A stretch of DNA of 64,000 nucleotides, taken from Desulfobacteraceae bacterium UBA5616. Its GTDB lineage: Bacteria > Desulfobacterota > Desulfobacteria > Desulfobacterales > UBA5616. A program made the position numbers and the translations under genes. This document shows, one piece after another, positions 35,723 through 44,262 of this stretch (positions are counted from its first letter, which is position 1; the number at the start of each line of letters is the position of its first letter). The stretch lies in contig DIKO01000022.1 of assembly GCA_002423615.1 (NCBI GenBank), positions 1 to 64,000 on the forward strand. Reading direction: 5' to 3'. The notes under the pieces are model-generated. The model saw only the letters and a list, made by a program, of their open reading frames with translations, was not told the DNA's origin and did not search any database.

Positions 35723-37726
35723 ATGGGCATTGCAGCGGATATCATTCTTCTGATCGTCGTCGCTTTTTTCTGCGGACTGCTTCTGCAGCGGCTGGGGCAG
35801 CCCCTGATTATCGGCTATATCGCCGCCGGGGTGATCCTGGGCCCCCATACGGGGGGGATCACGGTCTCCAATATTCATGAGATCGAACTCCTTGCCGAAA
35901 TCGGCATTGCACTTCTCCTGTTTGCCCTGGGGCTCGAGTTTTCCTTAAAGGATCTTCAGCCGGTCAAAACCATCGCCCTGATCGGGACCCCTGTCCAGAT
36001 CACCGTGACCATCGGCCTGGGCCTGGGCATCGGCTCCTTCATGGGATGGGATTGGAAAACGTCACTGTGGCTGGGGGCCATGATCTCCCTTTCGAGCACT
36101 ATGGTGATTTTAAAAACTCTGATGAACCAGGGCTGGATGGGGACCCTTTCCAGCAAGGTCATGATCGGGATGCTCATCGTGCAGGACCTGGCCGTGATAC
36201 CTATGATGATCATCCTGCCCCAGTTGAACGACCCGGCCGTGGGGTTGCCTGTCCTGGGTCTTGCGGCACTGAAGGCCGGACTGTTTATCGCCGGGATGAT
36301 CCTCTTTGGCACCCGCCTGCTGCCCCGCCTGCTGGCCCATATCGCCAAGATCGGTTCCAGGGAGCTTTTTCTATTGGCCATCACCGCCATTGGATTGGGT
36401 GTGGGATATATCACCCATGTGGTGGGGCTTTCTTTTGCCTTCGGGGCTTTTGTGGCCGGGATGGTGTTGAGCGAGTCGGATTACGGCCACCAGGCCTTAA
36501 GCGATGTCATTCCTCTCCGGGATCTTTTCGGATTGCTGTTTTTCACCTCGGTGGGCATGCTCCTGGACCCTCAATTTCTCCTGAATCACATCCGTGAGAT
36601 CGTTATCCTCGTTCTGGCCATCGGCATCGGCAAGGGAATTATTTTTGCCGTCATCGCCCGGATTTTCAACTACGGTAATGTCGTACCCCTGGCGGTTGGG
36701 CTGGGAATGTTTCAAATCGGCGAATTTTCATTCGTTCTGGCAAGGGTAGGGGTATCCACGAACTCCATCGGCAACGATCTGTATGCCTTGATCCTGACCG
36801 CGGCCATTCTGACGATGGTGTTGACCCCTTTGATTTCGGGTCAGACCGCAAGGATTTACGCTCTTAAAAAACGCCGGTTCCGCCATGAAACCCTTGAGTC
36901 TTCAAACATTCCCGATACCGGACTGTCGGGCCACGTGGTGATTGCCGGCGGCGGACGGGTGGGATTTCAGATCGCACGGGTTTTAAAACGCCTGAACATG
37001 CGGTTCGTGGTTGTCGAGCTGGATCACCGGCGTTTCGAACAGGCGAAACATGAGGGGATGAGCGTGGTTTACGGCGATGCGAGCCAGGAAGTGGTGCTGG
37101 AAGCGGCGGGTCTCCGGGACGCGGTCCTTCTGATCGTGACGGTTCCCGGTATTGTAGAGGCAAGATCGATCATCGTTCATTCCAAACATTTGAATGCGGG
37201 CATTCAGGTGGTCGCCAGAACCTCCGGGCCGGATGATTTTGATTTGCTGAAGGATCTGGGTGTATCCAATGTTGTGCTTCCGGAGTTCGAGGCGGGCCTT
37301 GAGATGATGCGCCAGTCCCTTCTGCATCTTCATGTTCCGCCGACCGAGGTCCAGCGTCACACGGATACGATCCGGCAGGAACTCTATGCCGATCTGTATC
37401 AGGAAGGTCATGCGTACAAGGTTTTGTCGCAACTCCGGGACGCAGAGCAGCAGTTTGATCTGCAATGGTTCCGGTTGAACCGGGAAAGTCCCATGGCCGG
37501 CAAGTCCATCGGCCAAAGTGAGATCCGGAAGAAAACCGGCTCCTCCATCGTCGGCGTGGTACGTGACGGGCTGCTTAAACCCAATCCCGATGCGGATTTT
37601 ATACTCATGCCCGATGATCTGGTGGCCATTATCGGAAGTGAAGGAAACCGGGATGATTTTTGTCAACTGGCCCAACAGGAAGGCCATTGTCCGACCGGGC
37701 AATCCTTCCTAACGTCAGACCCTTAA
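35723..37726 (+). CDS. KefB/YbaL-type monovalent cation:proton antiporter
   Basis: A 667-residue CPA2-family antiporter. About a dozen membrane segments occupy residues 1-375, including GYIAAGVILGPHTGG and the FALGLEFSL stretch. A TrkA-N domain follows (VIAGGGRVGFQIARVL near 412), then a TrkA-C domain at the C-terminus (LMPDDLVAIIGSEG). It would exchange K+ or Na+ for H+ across the inner membrane with nucleotide gating. The last 12 bases overlap the decayed VapC fragment on the other strand. Confidence 0.9.
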   Translation: MGIAADIILLIVVAFFCGLLLQRLGQPLIIGYIAAGVILGPHTGGITVSNIHEIELLAEIGIALLLFALGLEFSLKDLQPVKTIALIGTPVQITVTIGLGLGIGSFMGWDWKTSLWLGAMISLSSTMVILKTLMNQGWMGTLSSKVMIGMLIVQDLAVIPMMIILPQLNDPAVGLPVLGLAALKAGLFIAGMILFGTRLLPRLLAHIAKIGSRELFLLAITAIGLGVGYITHVVGLSFAFGAFVAGMVLSESDYGHQALSDVIPLRDLFGLLFFTSVGMLLDPQFLLNHIREIVILVLAIGIGKGIIFAVIARIFNYGNVVPLAVGLGMFQIGEFSFVLARVGVSTNSIGNDLYALILTAAILTMVLTPLISGQTARIYALKKRRFRHETLESSNIPDTGLSGHVVIAGGGRVGFQIARVLKRLNMRFVVVELDHRRFEQAKHEGMSVVYGDASQEVVLEAAGLRDAVLLIVTVPGIVEARSIIVHSKHLNAGIQVVARTSGPDDFDLLKDLGVSNVVLPEFEAGLEMMRQSLLHLHVPPTEVQRHTDTIRQELYADLYQEGHAYKVLSQLRDAEQQFDLQWFRLNRESPMAGKSIGQSEIRKKTGSSIVGVVRDGLLKPNPDADFILMPDDLVAIIGSEGNRDDFCQLAQQEGHCPTGQSFLTSDP

Positions 37727-37860
37727 GCATAGATATTCTCCCATCAGGTCAAAATCACCGTCATTATGTATTAATTCGTATCCGTTTTCGATGCAGAAAG
37801 TTGCGATAATGACGTCAATTGTCTTTCGAATTGGCCGGTCAGTAAATACATGCATCCAAT
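37715..37860 (-). pseudogene. VapC PIN-domain toxin, C-terminal scrap
   Basis: About 42 residues matching the end of VapC ribonucleases: RPIRKTIDVIIATFC, then ELIHNDGDFD, which carries the last PIN-domain aspartates. The first 90 or so residues and any antitoxin are missing. The frame runs into the tail of the MazF-like gene on the same strand, so the module was probably cut when that gene arrived. Confidence 0.7.
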
Positions 37861-38174
37861 AAAGAAAGCACCTCGGACAATAACTCAACATTGCTATGTT
37901 CAATGCACTTTGCGCCACGAGCATGAAAATCGACCGATTTAACCTGTTCAACCATTATGAAACCCGTAAGTCTGCTGTCTTTTGGCACGGGTATATGAAA
38001 TGGGAAGCCTCGCTCCGTGTTTGTAATTGGGCAAACAATAGCCAATCCGGTGCTTTTATTGAACAAGTCTTTGCTAACAACAAAAGCGGGACGCCGACCT
38101 TTTTGTTCGTGACCGGATTGTGGATCAAAAGTGAGCGCAATGATGTCCCCTTGTTTCGGTATATAGGCCGCCAT
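37839..38174 (-). CDS. MazF/PemK-type mRNA interferase toxin
   Basis: A 111-residue MazF-family endoribonuclease. It shows GDIIALTFDPQSGHEQKGRRPA at the N-terminus, with the conserved GHEQKGRRP loop, and the later VCPITN and VKSVD stretches. The family cuts single-stranded mRNA at short sequences and is held inactive by MazE. The ATG immediately follows the antitoxin stop, the classic MazEF arrangement. Full length for the family. Confidence 0.92.
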   Translation of the reverse strand: MAAYIPKQGDIIALTFDPQSGHEQKGRRPAFVVSKDLFNKSTGLAIVCPITNTERGFPFHIPVPKDSRLTGFIMVEQVKSVDFHARGAKCIEHSNVELLSEVLSLLDACIY

Positions 38175-38423
38175 CTACCAGACCTCCTTACCGGTCGGCT
38201 CACCCCATTCAACCTCACCGGGCTCATGGCCTTTTGGAATATGGGCCACAAGATCCTTTAGGTTATAGCGGCCACGTATTCTTTTGGCTGGGGTCACGAC
38301 CATAATGCCTTCTTTTACACTGATATCGACTTCATCCCCGACATCAAGCTGTGCCTCTGATAGCAGGTTTTTGGCAATACGTATCCCCTGGCTGTTTCCC
38401 CATTTTTGAATTTTTGCAAGCAT
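38175..38423 (-). CDS. MazE-type antitoxin
   Basis: An 82-residue AbrB/MazE-fold antitoxin. The N-terminal IQKWGNSQGIRIAKNLL is the swapped-hairpin DNA-binding region, and the C-terminal tail is acidic and would wrap MazF. GGAGG before the ATG at 38423 fixes the start; an upstream in-frame extension has no ribosome site. It probably represses its own promoter just upstream. Confidence 0.92.
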   Translation of the reverse strand: MLAKIQKWGNSQGIRIAKNLLSEAQLDVGDEVDISVKEGIMVVTPAKRIRGRYNLKDLVAHIPKGHEPGEVEWGEPTGKEVW

Positions 38424-38524
38424 CACACACCTCCATATGTATAGCCATTGTATATCCAAAATGGATGCAAGAATCAAGGACAATTTTTTAGGCCAACGAT
38501 TTAATCAACGGCGCGGATTTTTGC

Positions 38525-38640
38525 GTCGGCTGAGTTTATTGGGTGCACCCGGCTTCAGCCCGGTATCTATGTGAACCGCACGGTGCGGACCCGCATGCCG
38601 GGGGGTGTGGGGGTTGGGCAGAAAACCCCCGGCTACGCGA
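38525..38640. other. Possible group II intron 3' remnant
   Basis: A structured, GC-rich stretch unlike its AT-rich neighbours. It contains CACCCGGCTTCAGCCCGG, then GTGAACCGCACGGTGCGG followed by CCGCATGCCGG and a GGTGTGGGGG run, a layout like the domain V/VI end of bacterial group II introns. No reverse transcriptase gene or 5' intron part is present. It lies between two toxin-antitoxin modules. The family call is from memory of similar intron ends and is tentative. Confidence 0.35.
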
Positions 38641-39048
38641 TTAGCCCTCTATTTTAAACAGCTCGATAGATAGTATCTTTTGATAATGCTCAAAATCTTT
38701 ATCACTGGTAAAGATGGGAATGTTGATTCTATTCGCTACTGCACAAATTAGAAAATCAATGTGTGATCCTTGAACTCCCTTTTTTCGGCATTTATTACTG
38801 TACTCAGCAGCCAGCTCATAATCACCATCCAGGATGGGCGAATTTTTCAAATAAGATAATTTTTCTTTTATTATTTGATACTTCCGTAGATCGCTATAGC
38901 CGGAAAGGATTTCTTGTCTGATAGGTCCAATGATGATGGTTCTCTGATCCCGAATCAGAGAGGTAAGCGCATCGATCTCGAATTGATAATCTATATTTTG
39001 TGAACGAAGTGCATAGGACCATATGGGTGTATCAACCAGGACTTTCAA
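38641..39048 (-). CDS. VapC-type PIN-domain toxin
   Basis: A 135-residue PIN-domain ribonuclease with LVDTPIWSYAL at the start (first acidic metal ligand), an internal GPIRQEILSG (second), the HIDFLICAVA stretch, and FTSDKDFEHY near the end, giving the full acidic set of the family. The ATG overlaps the antitoxin stop by four bases. Likely cuts tRNA or rRNA when free of antitoxin, as in other VapC proteins. Confidence 0.92.
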   Translation of the reverse strand: MKVLVDTPIWSYALRSQNIDYQFEIDALTSLIRDQRTIIIGPIRQEILSGYSDLRKYQIIKEKLSYLKNSPILDGDYELAAEYSNKCRKKGVQGSHIDFLICAVANRINIPIFTSDKDFEHYQKILSIELFKIEG

Positions 39049-39242
39049 CGCGTTCTACCTCTTTTATAGTCATAATTGGGATCTGGATCCATTTTCCCAA
39101 AAATATTTATTATTTCCAATTGCTTACGTCTATCTACAAACTCCTTGAGAGCAAGGTTGACGGTGTCCTTCTTTGTTTTCAATCCACTGATTTCTAACGC
39201 TTCCTGTAATAGTTGATCATCGATTGCTAAATTGGTCGCCAT
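39045..39242 (-). CDS. VapB-type antitoxin
   Basis: A 65-residue antitoxin of the VapB type (DUF2191-like): MATNLAIDDQLLQEAL, then TKKDTVNLALKEF, a ribbon-helix-helix, followed by a short charged toxin-binding tail. AAAGGAGG lies six bases upstream. Its stop overlaps the toxin start. Confidence 0.9.
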   Translation of the reverse strand: MATNLAIDDQLLQEALEISGLKTKKDTVNLALKEFVDRRKQLEIINIFGKMDPDPNYDYKRGRTR

Positions 39243-39292
39243 TGTGCACCTCCTTTTTTACACATCATATTACACATTGGCTTGTGTGTCAA

Positions 39293-39985
39293 TTAGTGCA
39301 GCGACGCTGATGTACCGCAAAAATCAACCTCGCCGTTCATGAAGATCCGTTCATTGGGAACGAACACGTCATCGAAAACCGTTATGACTTCCTGGCCCCC
39401 GTACAGCGGATTTCCCACATCCGGCCCGCCTTTTTCCAGTTTCCGGGTATCGGAGGTCTGCCGTCCGTAGATATAGTGAATGCCCCGGGTGTTGGAAGGA
39501 AGAGCGAAACACACCGCCCATGCCTCCTCCCCGGGCCTCATGGACATCGTCGGCATGACCATGACCTCGTGGGAATTGAGCATGCCGGTCTGGTGAAATT
39601 TGGCTCCCCGGACCACAATTCCGTCGGGACGCCTGTCCACGACCCGCAGAAACAGGTCCGGATCGGCCTGGTCCTTGGGCCGTTTGCCCCGGTCCCCCTT
39701 GGGATCGGTCATGGCGCCGTCCACCACCAGATCCTCTGTCTGCACCCAGCGCCAGTAATCCAGAAACCGCCGGTGATAGTCCGTGCGGTGTTTTTGATCG
39801 CACTCGAAGGCAGCGCTGAAAACCGCGTTGGCCGCATCCATCCCCACGCAGCGCTGGAAGCAGCATCCGGTGATGTTCCCGCAGTGCCGCTGCATGATCA
39901 CCTTGTTCATGAGGTCATCGGTGCTCTGATGGAGATGGGAAAACCGGTTGACCTCGTCCTTGCAAAGGGGGGATACCACCCGGAA
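39293..39985 (-). pseudogene. 4-hydroxybutyryl-CoA dehydratase, internal fragment
   Basis: About 230 residues matching the middle of 4-hydroxybutyryl-CoA dehydratase (HpaB/AbfD family). It has LHQSTDDLMNKV, then CCFQRCVGMDA with the first two cluster cysteines, then VDGAMTDPKGDR, KFHQTGMLNSHE and FVPNERIF. The first 70 or so residues of the usual 485 and the C-terminal 200 are gone, including the His and Cys that complete the 4Fe-4S cluster, so it cannot be active. Its upstream end is joined out of frame to a metallo-beta-lactamase-like gene. The 3' end stops next to vapB. Confidence 0.85.
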
Positions 39986-40415
39986 GAGGGGACACGCCCC
40001 TGAACCGGAACCGGCCGAATGCCCGAAAGACGAATCGTCCGGCCTCACCCAGTTCCGGGGCCATTTCCATCAAGGCCGCCAGGGTTTCCGGCGGTGATTT
40101 TTCCATTTCTTCGGCGCAGGCCCTTGAGGCGATGATCCTGGCACCCTTCACCAGCTGGCTGCCGTAAAAATGATCGCCGTTGCCGTGGGTGATCACCAGG
40201 GTGTCGATGACCCGGGCCGCCGGGGTTGCCGCAGCCATCTCCCCGAGCATTTCGCGGGTATGTTCGATGTCGAAGAGGGTGTCGATGAGCAGGGACTCAT
40301 TGCCGGATACCACAAGGCCGGCGTTGTTGAGCCCCCAGGAGCCGTCGGGCAGCAGGTAGGCGTAAATGCCGTTTCCGAGATGATGAAGCCCCTTGACATA
40401 TTCCCATGGTTTCAT
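39985..40415 (-). pseudogene. Metallo-beta-lactamase-fold hydrolase, N-terminal fragment
   Basis: About 140 residues of an MBL-fold hydrolase with HLGNGIYAYLLPDG at the N-terminus and the HGNGDHFYG metal-binding motif near residue 78. The reading frame runs on to 39915 for another 27 residues that are out-of-frame dehydratase sequence. The second half of the MBL fold, with the remaining metal ligands, is missing. A deletion between this gene and the dehydratase gene best explains the join near 39985. Confidence 0.75.
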
Positions 40416-40606
40416 GTCGTCCGTCCTCCTTCAGATCAATATCGACGGTCATGGGGTATGGGGGATCAGCAAATTGTATTGATTTTATCCGCCTCTCCCG
40501 GCTAAAGTCGTTCCGAATCAACGCATGCTGATCCTGTATACGATTTCCGGAGTATTTGTGCAACACCGGAGAGGGCCTAATTTAACGGGAAAAGGATCCT
40601 GATACC

Positions 40607-41263
40607 ATGAAATATAAAGCCGTGATATTCGATCTCGATGGGACACTCATCAATACGCTGGAGGATATCGGCAATTCTGTGAATCGCGTGCTGGTCCGAA
40701 TGGGGTTTCCGCCCCATCCCCTGGAAAAATACCGGGAGTTTGTGGGAGACGGTTCCAGGATGCTGGTGACCCGGGCGCTTGGGGAAGGGCAACGGGATGA
40801 AAAGCGGATTATGGAATGCCTGGAAGGGTTTTTTGAGGATTACAGCCGAAACTGGCGGGATTTAACCAGGCCTTATGAAGGGATACCGGAGCTACTGGAT
40901 GGGTTGGCGGCCCGGGGAATCAAAATGGCGGTTTTATCCAACAAGCGACATGATCTCACCCAAAAATGCGTGAATTATTTTTTCCCGGGGGGGCGATTCG
41001 ACGCCATTTTCGGGCAGAGAGACTCGGTTCCCCGGAAGCCCCACCCTGCAGGGGCCCTTGAAATCGCCGACATCCTGATGCTTCCCCCGAAAAAATTTCT
41101 ATATGCCGGAGATTCGGGAACGGACATGGAAACGGCCCTGGCCGCCCAAATGTTTTCCCTGGGCGTGCTGTGGGGGTTTCGCACTCAGGAGGAGCTGATG
41201 GAAAAAGGTGCGGAGGCCGTCATCGATCATCCCCTGAGACTGCTGGATCTACTGGAAAATTAG
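40607..41263 (+). CDS. HAD-family phosphoglycolate phosphatase-like hydrolase
   Basis: A 218-residue HAD hydrolase with the nucleophile motif IFDLDGTLINT at the N-terminus, motif II in AVLSNK, a lysine in PRKPHPAG and the acidic motif in YAGDSGTDMETA. The size and cap type match phosphoglycolate phosphatase (Gph), though related phosphatases look alike. It runs convergent with the response regulator gene nine bases on. Confidence 0.88.
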   Translation: MKYKAVIFDLDGTLINTLEDIGNSVNRVLVRMGFPPHPLEKYREFVGDGSRMLVTRALGEGQRDEKRIMECLEGFFEDYSRNWRDLTRPYEGIPELLDGLAARGIKMAVLSNKRHDLTQKCVNYFFPGGRFDAIFGQRDSVPRKPHPAGALEIADILMLPPKKFLYAGDSGTDMETALAAQMFSLGVLWGFRTQEELMEKGAEAVIDHPLRLLDLLEN

Positions 41264-41271
41264 GCATAATA

Positions 41272-42663
41272 CTACAGGTCAATACCGTAGCTCTTAATCT
41301 TGGTCAGAAGGGACGGATGGCTGATTTCCAGGAGTCTGGCCGCCTGGGTCCGGTTGCCGCCGGTGGCCTCCAATGCCCTGGTGATGAGTTTTTTTTCGAT
41401 AATGACCTGGGCGGCTTTCAGGGAAAATCCCTCCAGCAAATCGTCTATCCGCTTGCTCTCAAGTTTTATTCCAAAAGCAGGGGGAAGGTTTTCCGGCAGG
41501 ATAATCTTTTTTTCAGCCAGAAGCACGGCCCTTTCGATAATGTTTTCAAGCTCCCGGACATTGCCCGGCCAGCGGTGTTTGACCAGAAGGGCCATGGCGG
41601 AGGGGGATATGCCCTCAAGGTCCCGGTCGAATTTCCGGATGTACCGGTCGATGAAAAGACGGGTCAAAACCGGAATGTCTTCGGCCCTTTCCCTTAACGG
41701 GGGAAGTTTTATTCCCATCACATTGATCCGGTAGTAAAGATCCTCCCGGAAGGTTCTGCGGACCACCTCATCCTCGAGGTTTTTGGCGGTTGCGGCGATC
41801 ACCCGGACGTCCACCTTCTTAAGCCGGGCTTCCCCCACGGGTCTGACTTCCTTGTCCTGAAGCACCCTGAGCAGCTTGACCTGCAGCAGCAGCGGCAGTT
41901 CTCCTATTTCATCCAGAAAAAGAGTGCCCCCGTCAGCTTCCGTAAATAATCCGGCCCTGTTTCTGTCGGCGCCGGTGAACGAGCCTTTTTTGTGGCCGAA
42001 GAGTTCGCTTTCCAGAAGATTTTCGGGAATTCCCCCGCAGTTCACGGGGATGAAGGGTTTTTCCGCCCGGTCTCCGTTGTAATGAATGCCTCTGGCGATC
42101 AGCTCCTTGCCCGTGCCGCTTTCTCCGGTAATGAGAACGGTGGCATCGTTTTGGGCCAGTTTGGCGGTAAGAAGGAAAATACTCTCCATGGCTTTGCTTT
42201 TCGCCACCATATTGCCGAACCGGTAGATTCCCTCAATTTTTTCGACTTCCGCTTTCAATCGCCGGTTTTCGTACCGGAGGCATTCCCTTTCTTCGGCCTT
42301 TTTCAGCGCCAGAAGAATTTCGTCCGAATTAAAAGGCTTGGATATATAGTCATAGGCGCCCATTTTCATGGCTTCGATGGCCGTTTCCAGGGTGCCGTAT
42401 GCCGACATCATGATGATGGCCGCTTCGCCGGCTTCCTTGGCGCCAAGATTCTGCAAAAAGGCCATGCCGTCCATCCGGGGCATTTTGATGTCGCACAGCA
42501 CAAAATTATAGGGTTTCTCCTTCATCCGGGCAAGACCGACAATGCCGTCGGGAGCTTCATCCACCCGGTAACCGGCTTTTTTCAGGAGGATCGACAGCAT
42601 ATGCCGCATGTTGTCTTCGTCGTCGATGACCAGGATGTGTTTGAGCGCCTTTTCGTTTTCCAT
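41272..42663 (-). CDS. Sigma-54-dependent NtrC-family response regulator
   Basis: A 463-residue regulator. The receiver domain is at residues 1-120, with the phosphoacceptor in VLCDIKMPRMDG. The AAA+ domain has ITGESGTGKELIARGIHY and the sigma-54-contact loop GSFTGA in place of the commoner GAFTGA. A Fis-type HTH ends the protein (GGNRTQAARLLEISHPSLL). It acts on sigma-54 promoters when phosphorylated by the kinase encoded 14 bases upstream. The target genes are unknown; citrate synthase lies upstream of both on the same strand. Confidence 0.93.
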   Translation of the reverse strand: MENEKALKHILVIDDEDNMRHMLSILLKKAGYRVDEAPDGIVGLARMKEKPYNFVLCDIKMPRMDGMAFLQNLGAKEAGEAAIIMMSAYGTLETAIEAMKMGAYDYISKPFNSDEILLALKKAEERECLRYENRRLKAEVEKIEGIYRFGNMVAKSKAMESIFLLTAKLAQNDATVLITGESGTGKELIARGIHYNGDRAEKPFIPVNCGGIPENLLESELFGHKKGSFTGADRNRAGLFTEADGGTLFLDEIGELPLLLQVKLLRVLQDKEVRPVGEARLKKVDVRVIAATAKNLEDEVVRRTFREDLYYRINVMGIKLPPLRERAEDIPVLTRLFIDRYIRKFDRDLEGISPSAMALLVKHRWPGNVRELENIIERAVLLAEKKIILPENLPPAFGIKLESKRIDDLLEGFSLKAAQVIIEKKLITRALEATGGNRTQAARLLEISHPSLLTKIKSYGIDL

Positions 42664-42677
42664 TTCAGGCTATTATC

Positions 42678-44237
42678 TCAAGTTTTGGGGTTAAAATCCG
42701 TGTGAAGCGGAAGAAGGACATAAAGGGAAGCCCCTTTGTCGGCGTTATTTTCAGCCTCCATTTTTCCCCCCATGTTTTCGACGATCATGAAACTCACGGA
42801 AAGACCTAAACCGGTTCCCTTTCCGGGGTCCTTGGTGGTAAAAAAAGGATCGAAAATATTGGCGAGATTTTCATCGGTGATCCCGCATCCGTTATCCCTG
42901 ACGGTGATTTTCAGGGAGGGAAGGGTTTTCCCGCTTTCGGAATCCAGGATATTGATATTTTCAGTTGAAACGTCGATACTGCCGTTGAAATGATCTTCCC
43001 GGGATGAAATTGCGTCCGCCGCATTAATCAGAAGGTTGAAGAAGACCTGCCGTATGCTGTCGGGATTTCCGGCTACGATGTCGTTGACGGCCGATAGCTT
43101 CAGGGACAGGCGAATACGTGCCATAAAAGGCTGGGGAGTTATCACGTCGGCAAGACCGCTTAAGATTTCGTTGACGGGAACCGGTTTGATTTCATCGGTT
43201 GCGGGTTTCGCGAAATCGAGGAGCTGCCGAACCACGGTATTAATCCGGTGGATTTCGGTTTGGGCCCGGGCTATGAAATCCATCCTTTCCCCATATGGCA
43301 AATTCTCTTCCTTCAGAAGGTTCAAATAACCCAGCACGATGCCGATCGGATTTCCGATTTCATGGGCGATGCCCGACGACAACCTGCCGACCGAAGCGAG
43401 TTTTTCGGCACGAACCATGTCTTTCTGGGTTTGTTTCAACTCCAGGTTGAGGTTTTCAAGGGACTGGACCGTTTGTTTCAGCGCCGCCTTGTCTCTGGAA
43501 ATTCCCATGAAGATACGGTTCAGTGCGGCGCTCAATTTGCCGAATTCATTTTTGTCTTCCTCATGGGCAAAGGCCATGTCTCCTTCTTCCCGGAACTGGC
43601 CTGCGCGGTCCAGGAGGCGGTTCAGGGGTTTGACCGTTATTTTTGAAATCTGATATAGACCGGCAAGGGTCAGTAGGATCAGATTGATGCTGAAATAGGA
43701 CCAGAACAGGCCCTGAACTTTTCGCAAGGCCTTGTAAATTCCTTTCAGTTGCAGCACCATCCCGGTTCCGCCGATGGTGCGGTTTTCATTGACCAGGGGC
43801 CATGCAATGGCCAGGTATTCTTCCTGCTTCCAGAATACCCCCCAGGTTTCGCCCGAAAACCGGACTTGCCTTTTATTCTCGGCCATGGACAGGGGAACAA
43901 GTCGTTTCAAGAGACCCTGTGCATCGCAGTCGGGTCTTAAACTGAACAGGGGCCTGCCGTCATCGGCGATAATGGACGCGCATTCCACATCGGACTCGGC
44001 CATGACTTCCCTGATTCGATCTAATGTTTTCAGGGAAACCGGGGCGTTTTTTTTATTCGGCGCATCGGGGAGCTGGGAGATGATCAATTCCGCCAGAAGA
44101 TCTGCTTTTGAAACCAGTGAATGGGTCAGCATTTCCTGGAAAACCGTTATCATGGCCATATGAATAAGGATCATTCCCATGGCGATCAGAATCGCCAACT
44201 GAACGGCGATGTTTATTTTCAAGCCGTGAAAAAACAA
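42678..44237 (-). CDS. Membrane sensor histidine kinase
   Basis: A 519-residue kinase. A membrane segment near residues 8-32 and another near 180-200 enclose a periplasmic sensor domain. A HAMP-like linker and coiled coil follow. The H-box is GIAHEIGNPIGI, the N-box LINAADAIS, and the G-boxes DNGCGI and GKGTGLGLSV are intact. Pairs with the NtrC-family regulator; the two genes are 14 bases apart. The signal is unknown. Confidence 0.92.
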   Translation of the reverse strand: MFFHGLKINIAVQLAILIAMGMILIHMAMITVFQEMLTHSLVSKADLLAELIISQLPDAPNKKNAPVSLKTLDRIREVMAESDVECASIIADDGRPLFSLRPDCDAQGLLKRLVPLSMAENKRQVRFSGETWGVFWKQEEYLAIAWPLVNENRTIGGTGMVLQLKGIYKALRKVQGLFWSYFSINLILLTLAGLYQISKITVKPLNRLLDRAGQFREEGDMAFAHEEDKNEFGKLSAALNRIFMGISRDKAALKQTVQSLENLNLELKQTQKDMVRAEKLASVGRLSSGIAHEIGNPIGIVLGYLNLLKEENLPYGERMDFIARAQTEIHRINTVVRQLLDFAKPATDEIKPVPVNEILSGLADVITPQPFMARIRLSLKLSAVNDIVAGNPDSIRQVFFNLLINAADAISSREDHFNGSIDVSTENINILDSESGKTLPSLKITVRDNGCGITDENLANIFDPFFTTKDPGKGTGLGLSVSFMIVENMGGKMEAENNADKGASLYVLLPLHTDFNPKT

Positions 44238-44262
44238 GCCGTGCCCCCGGATCTGTTTGGTT

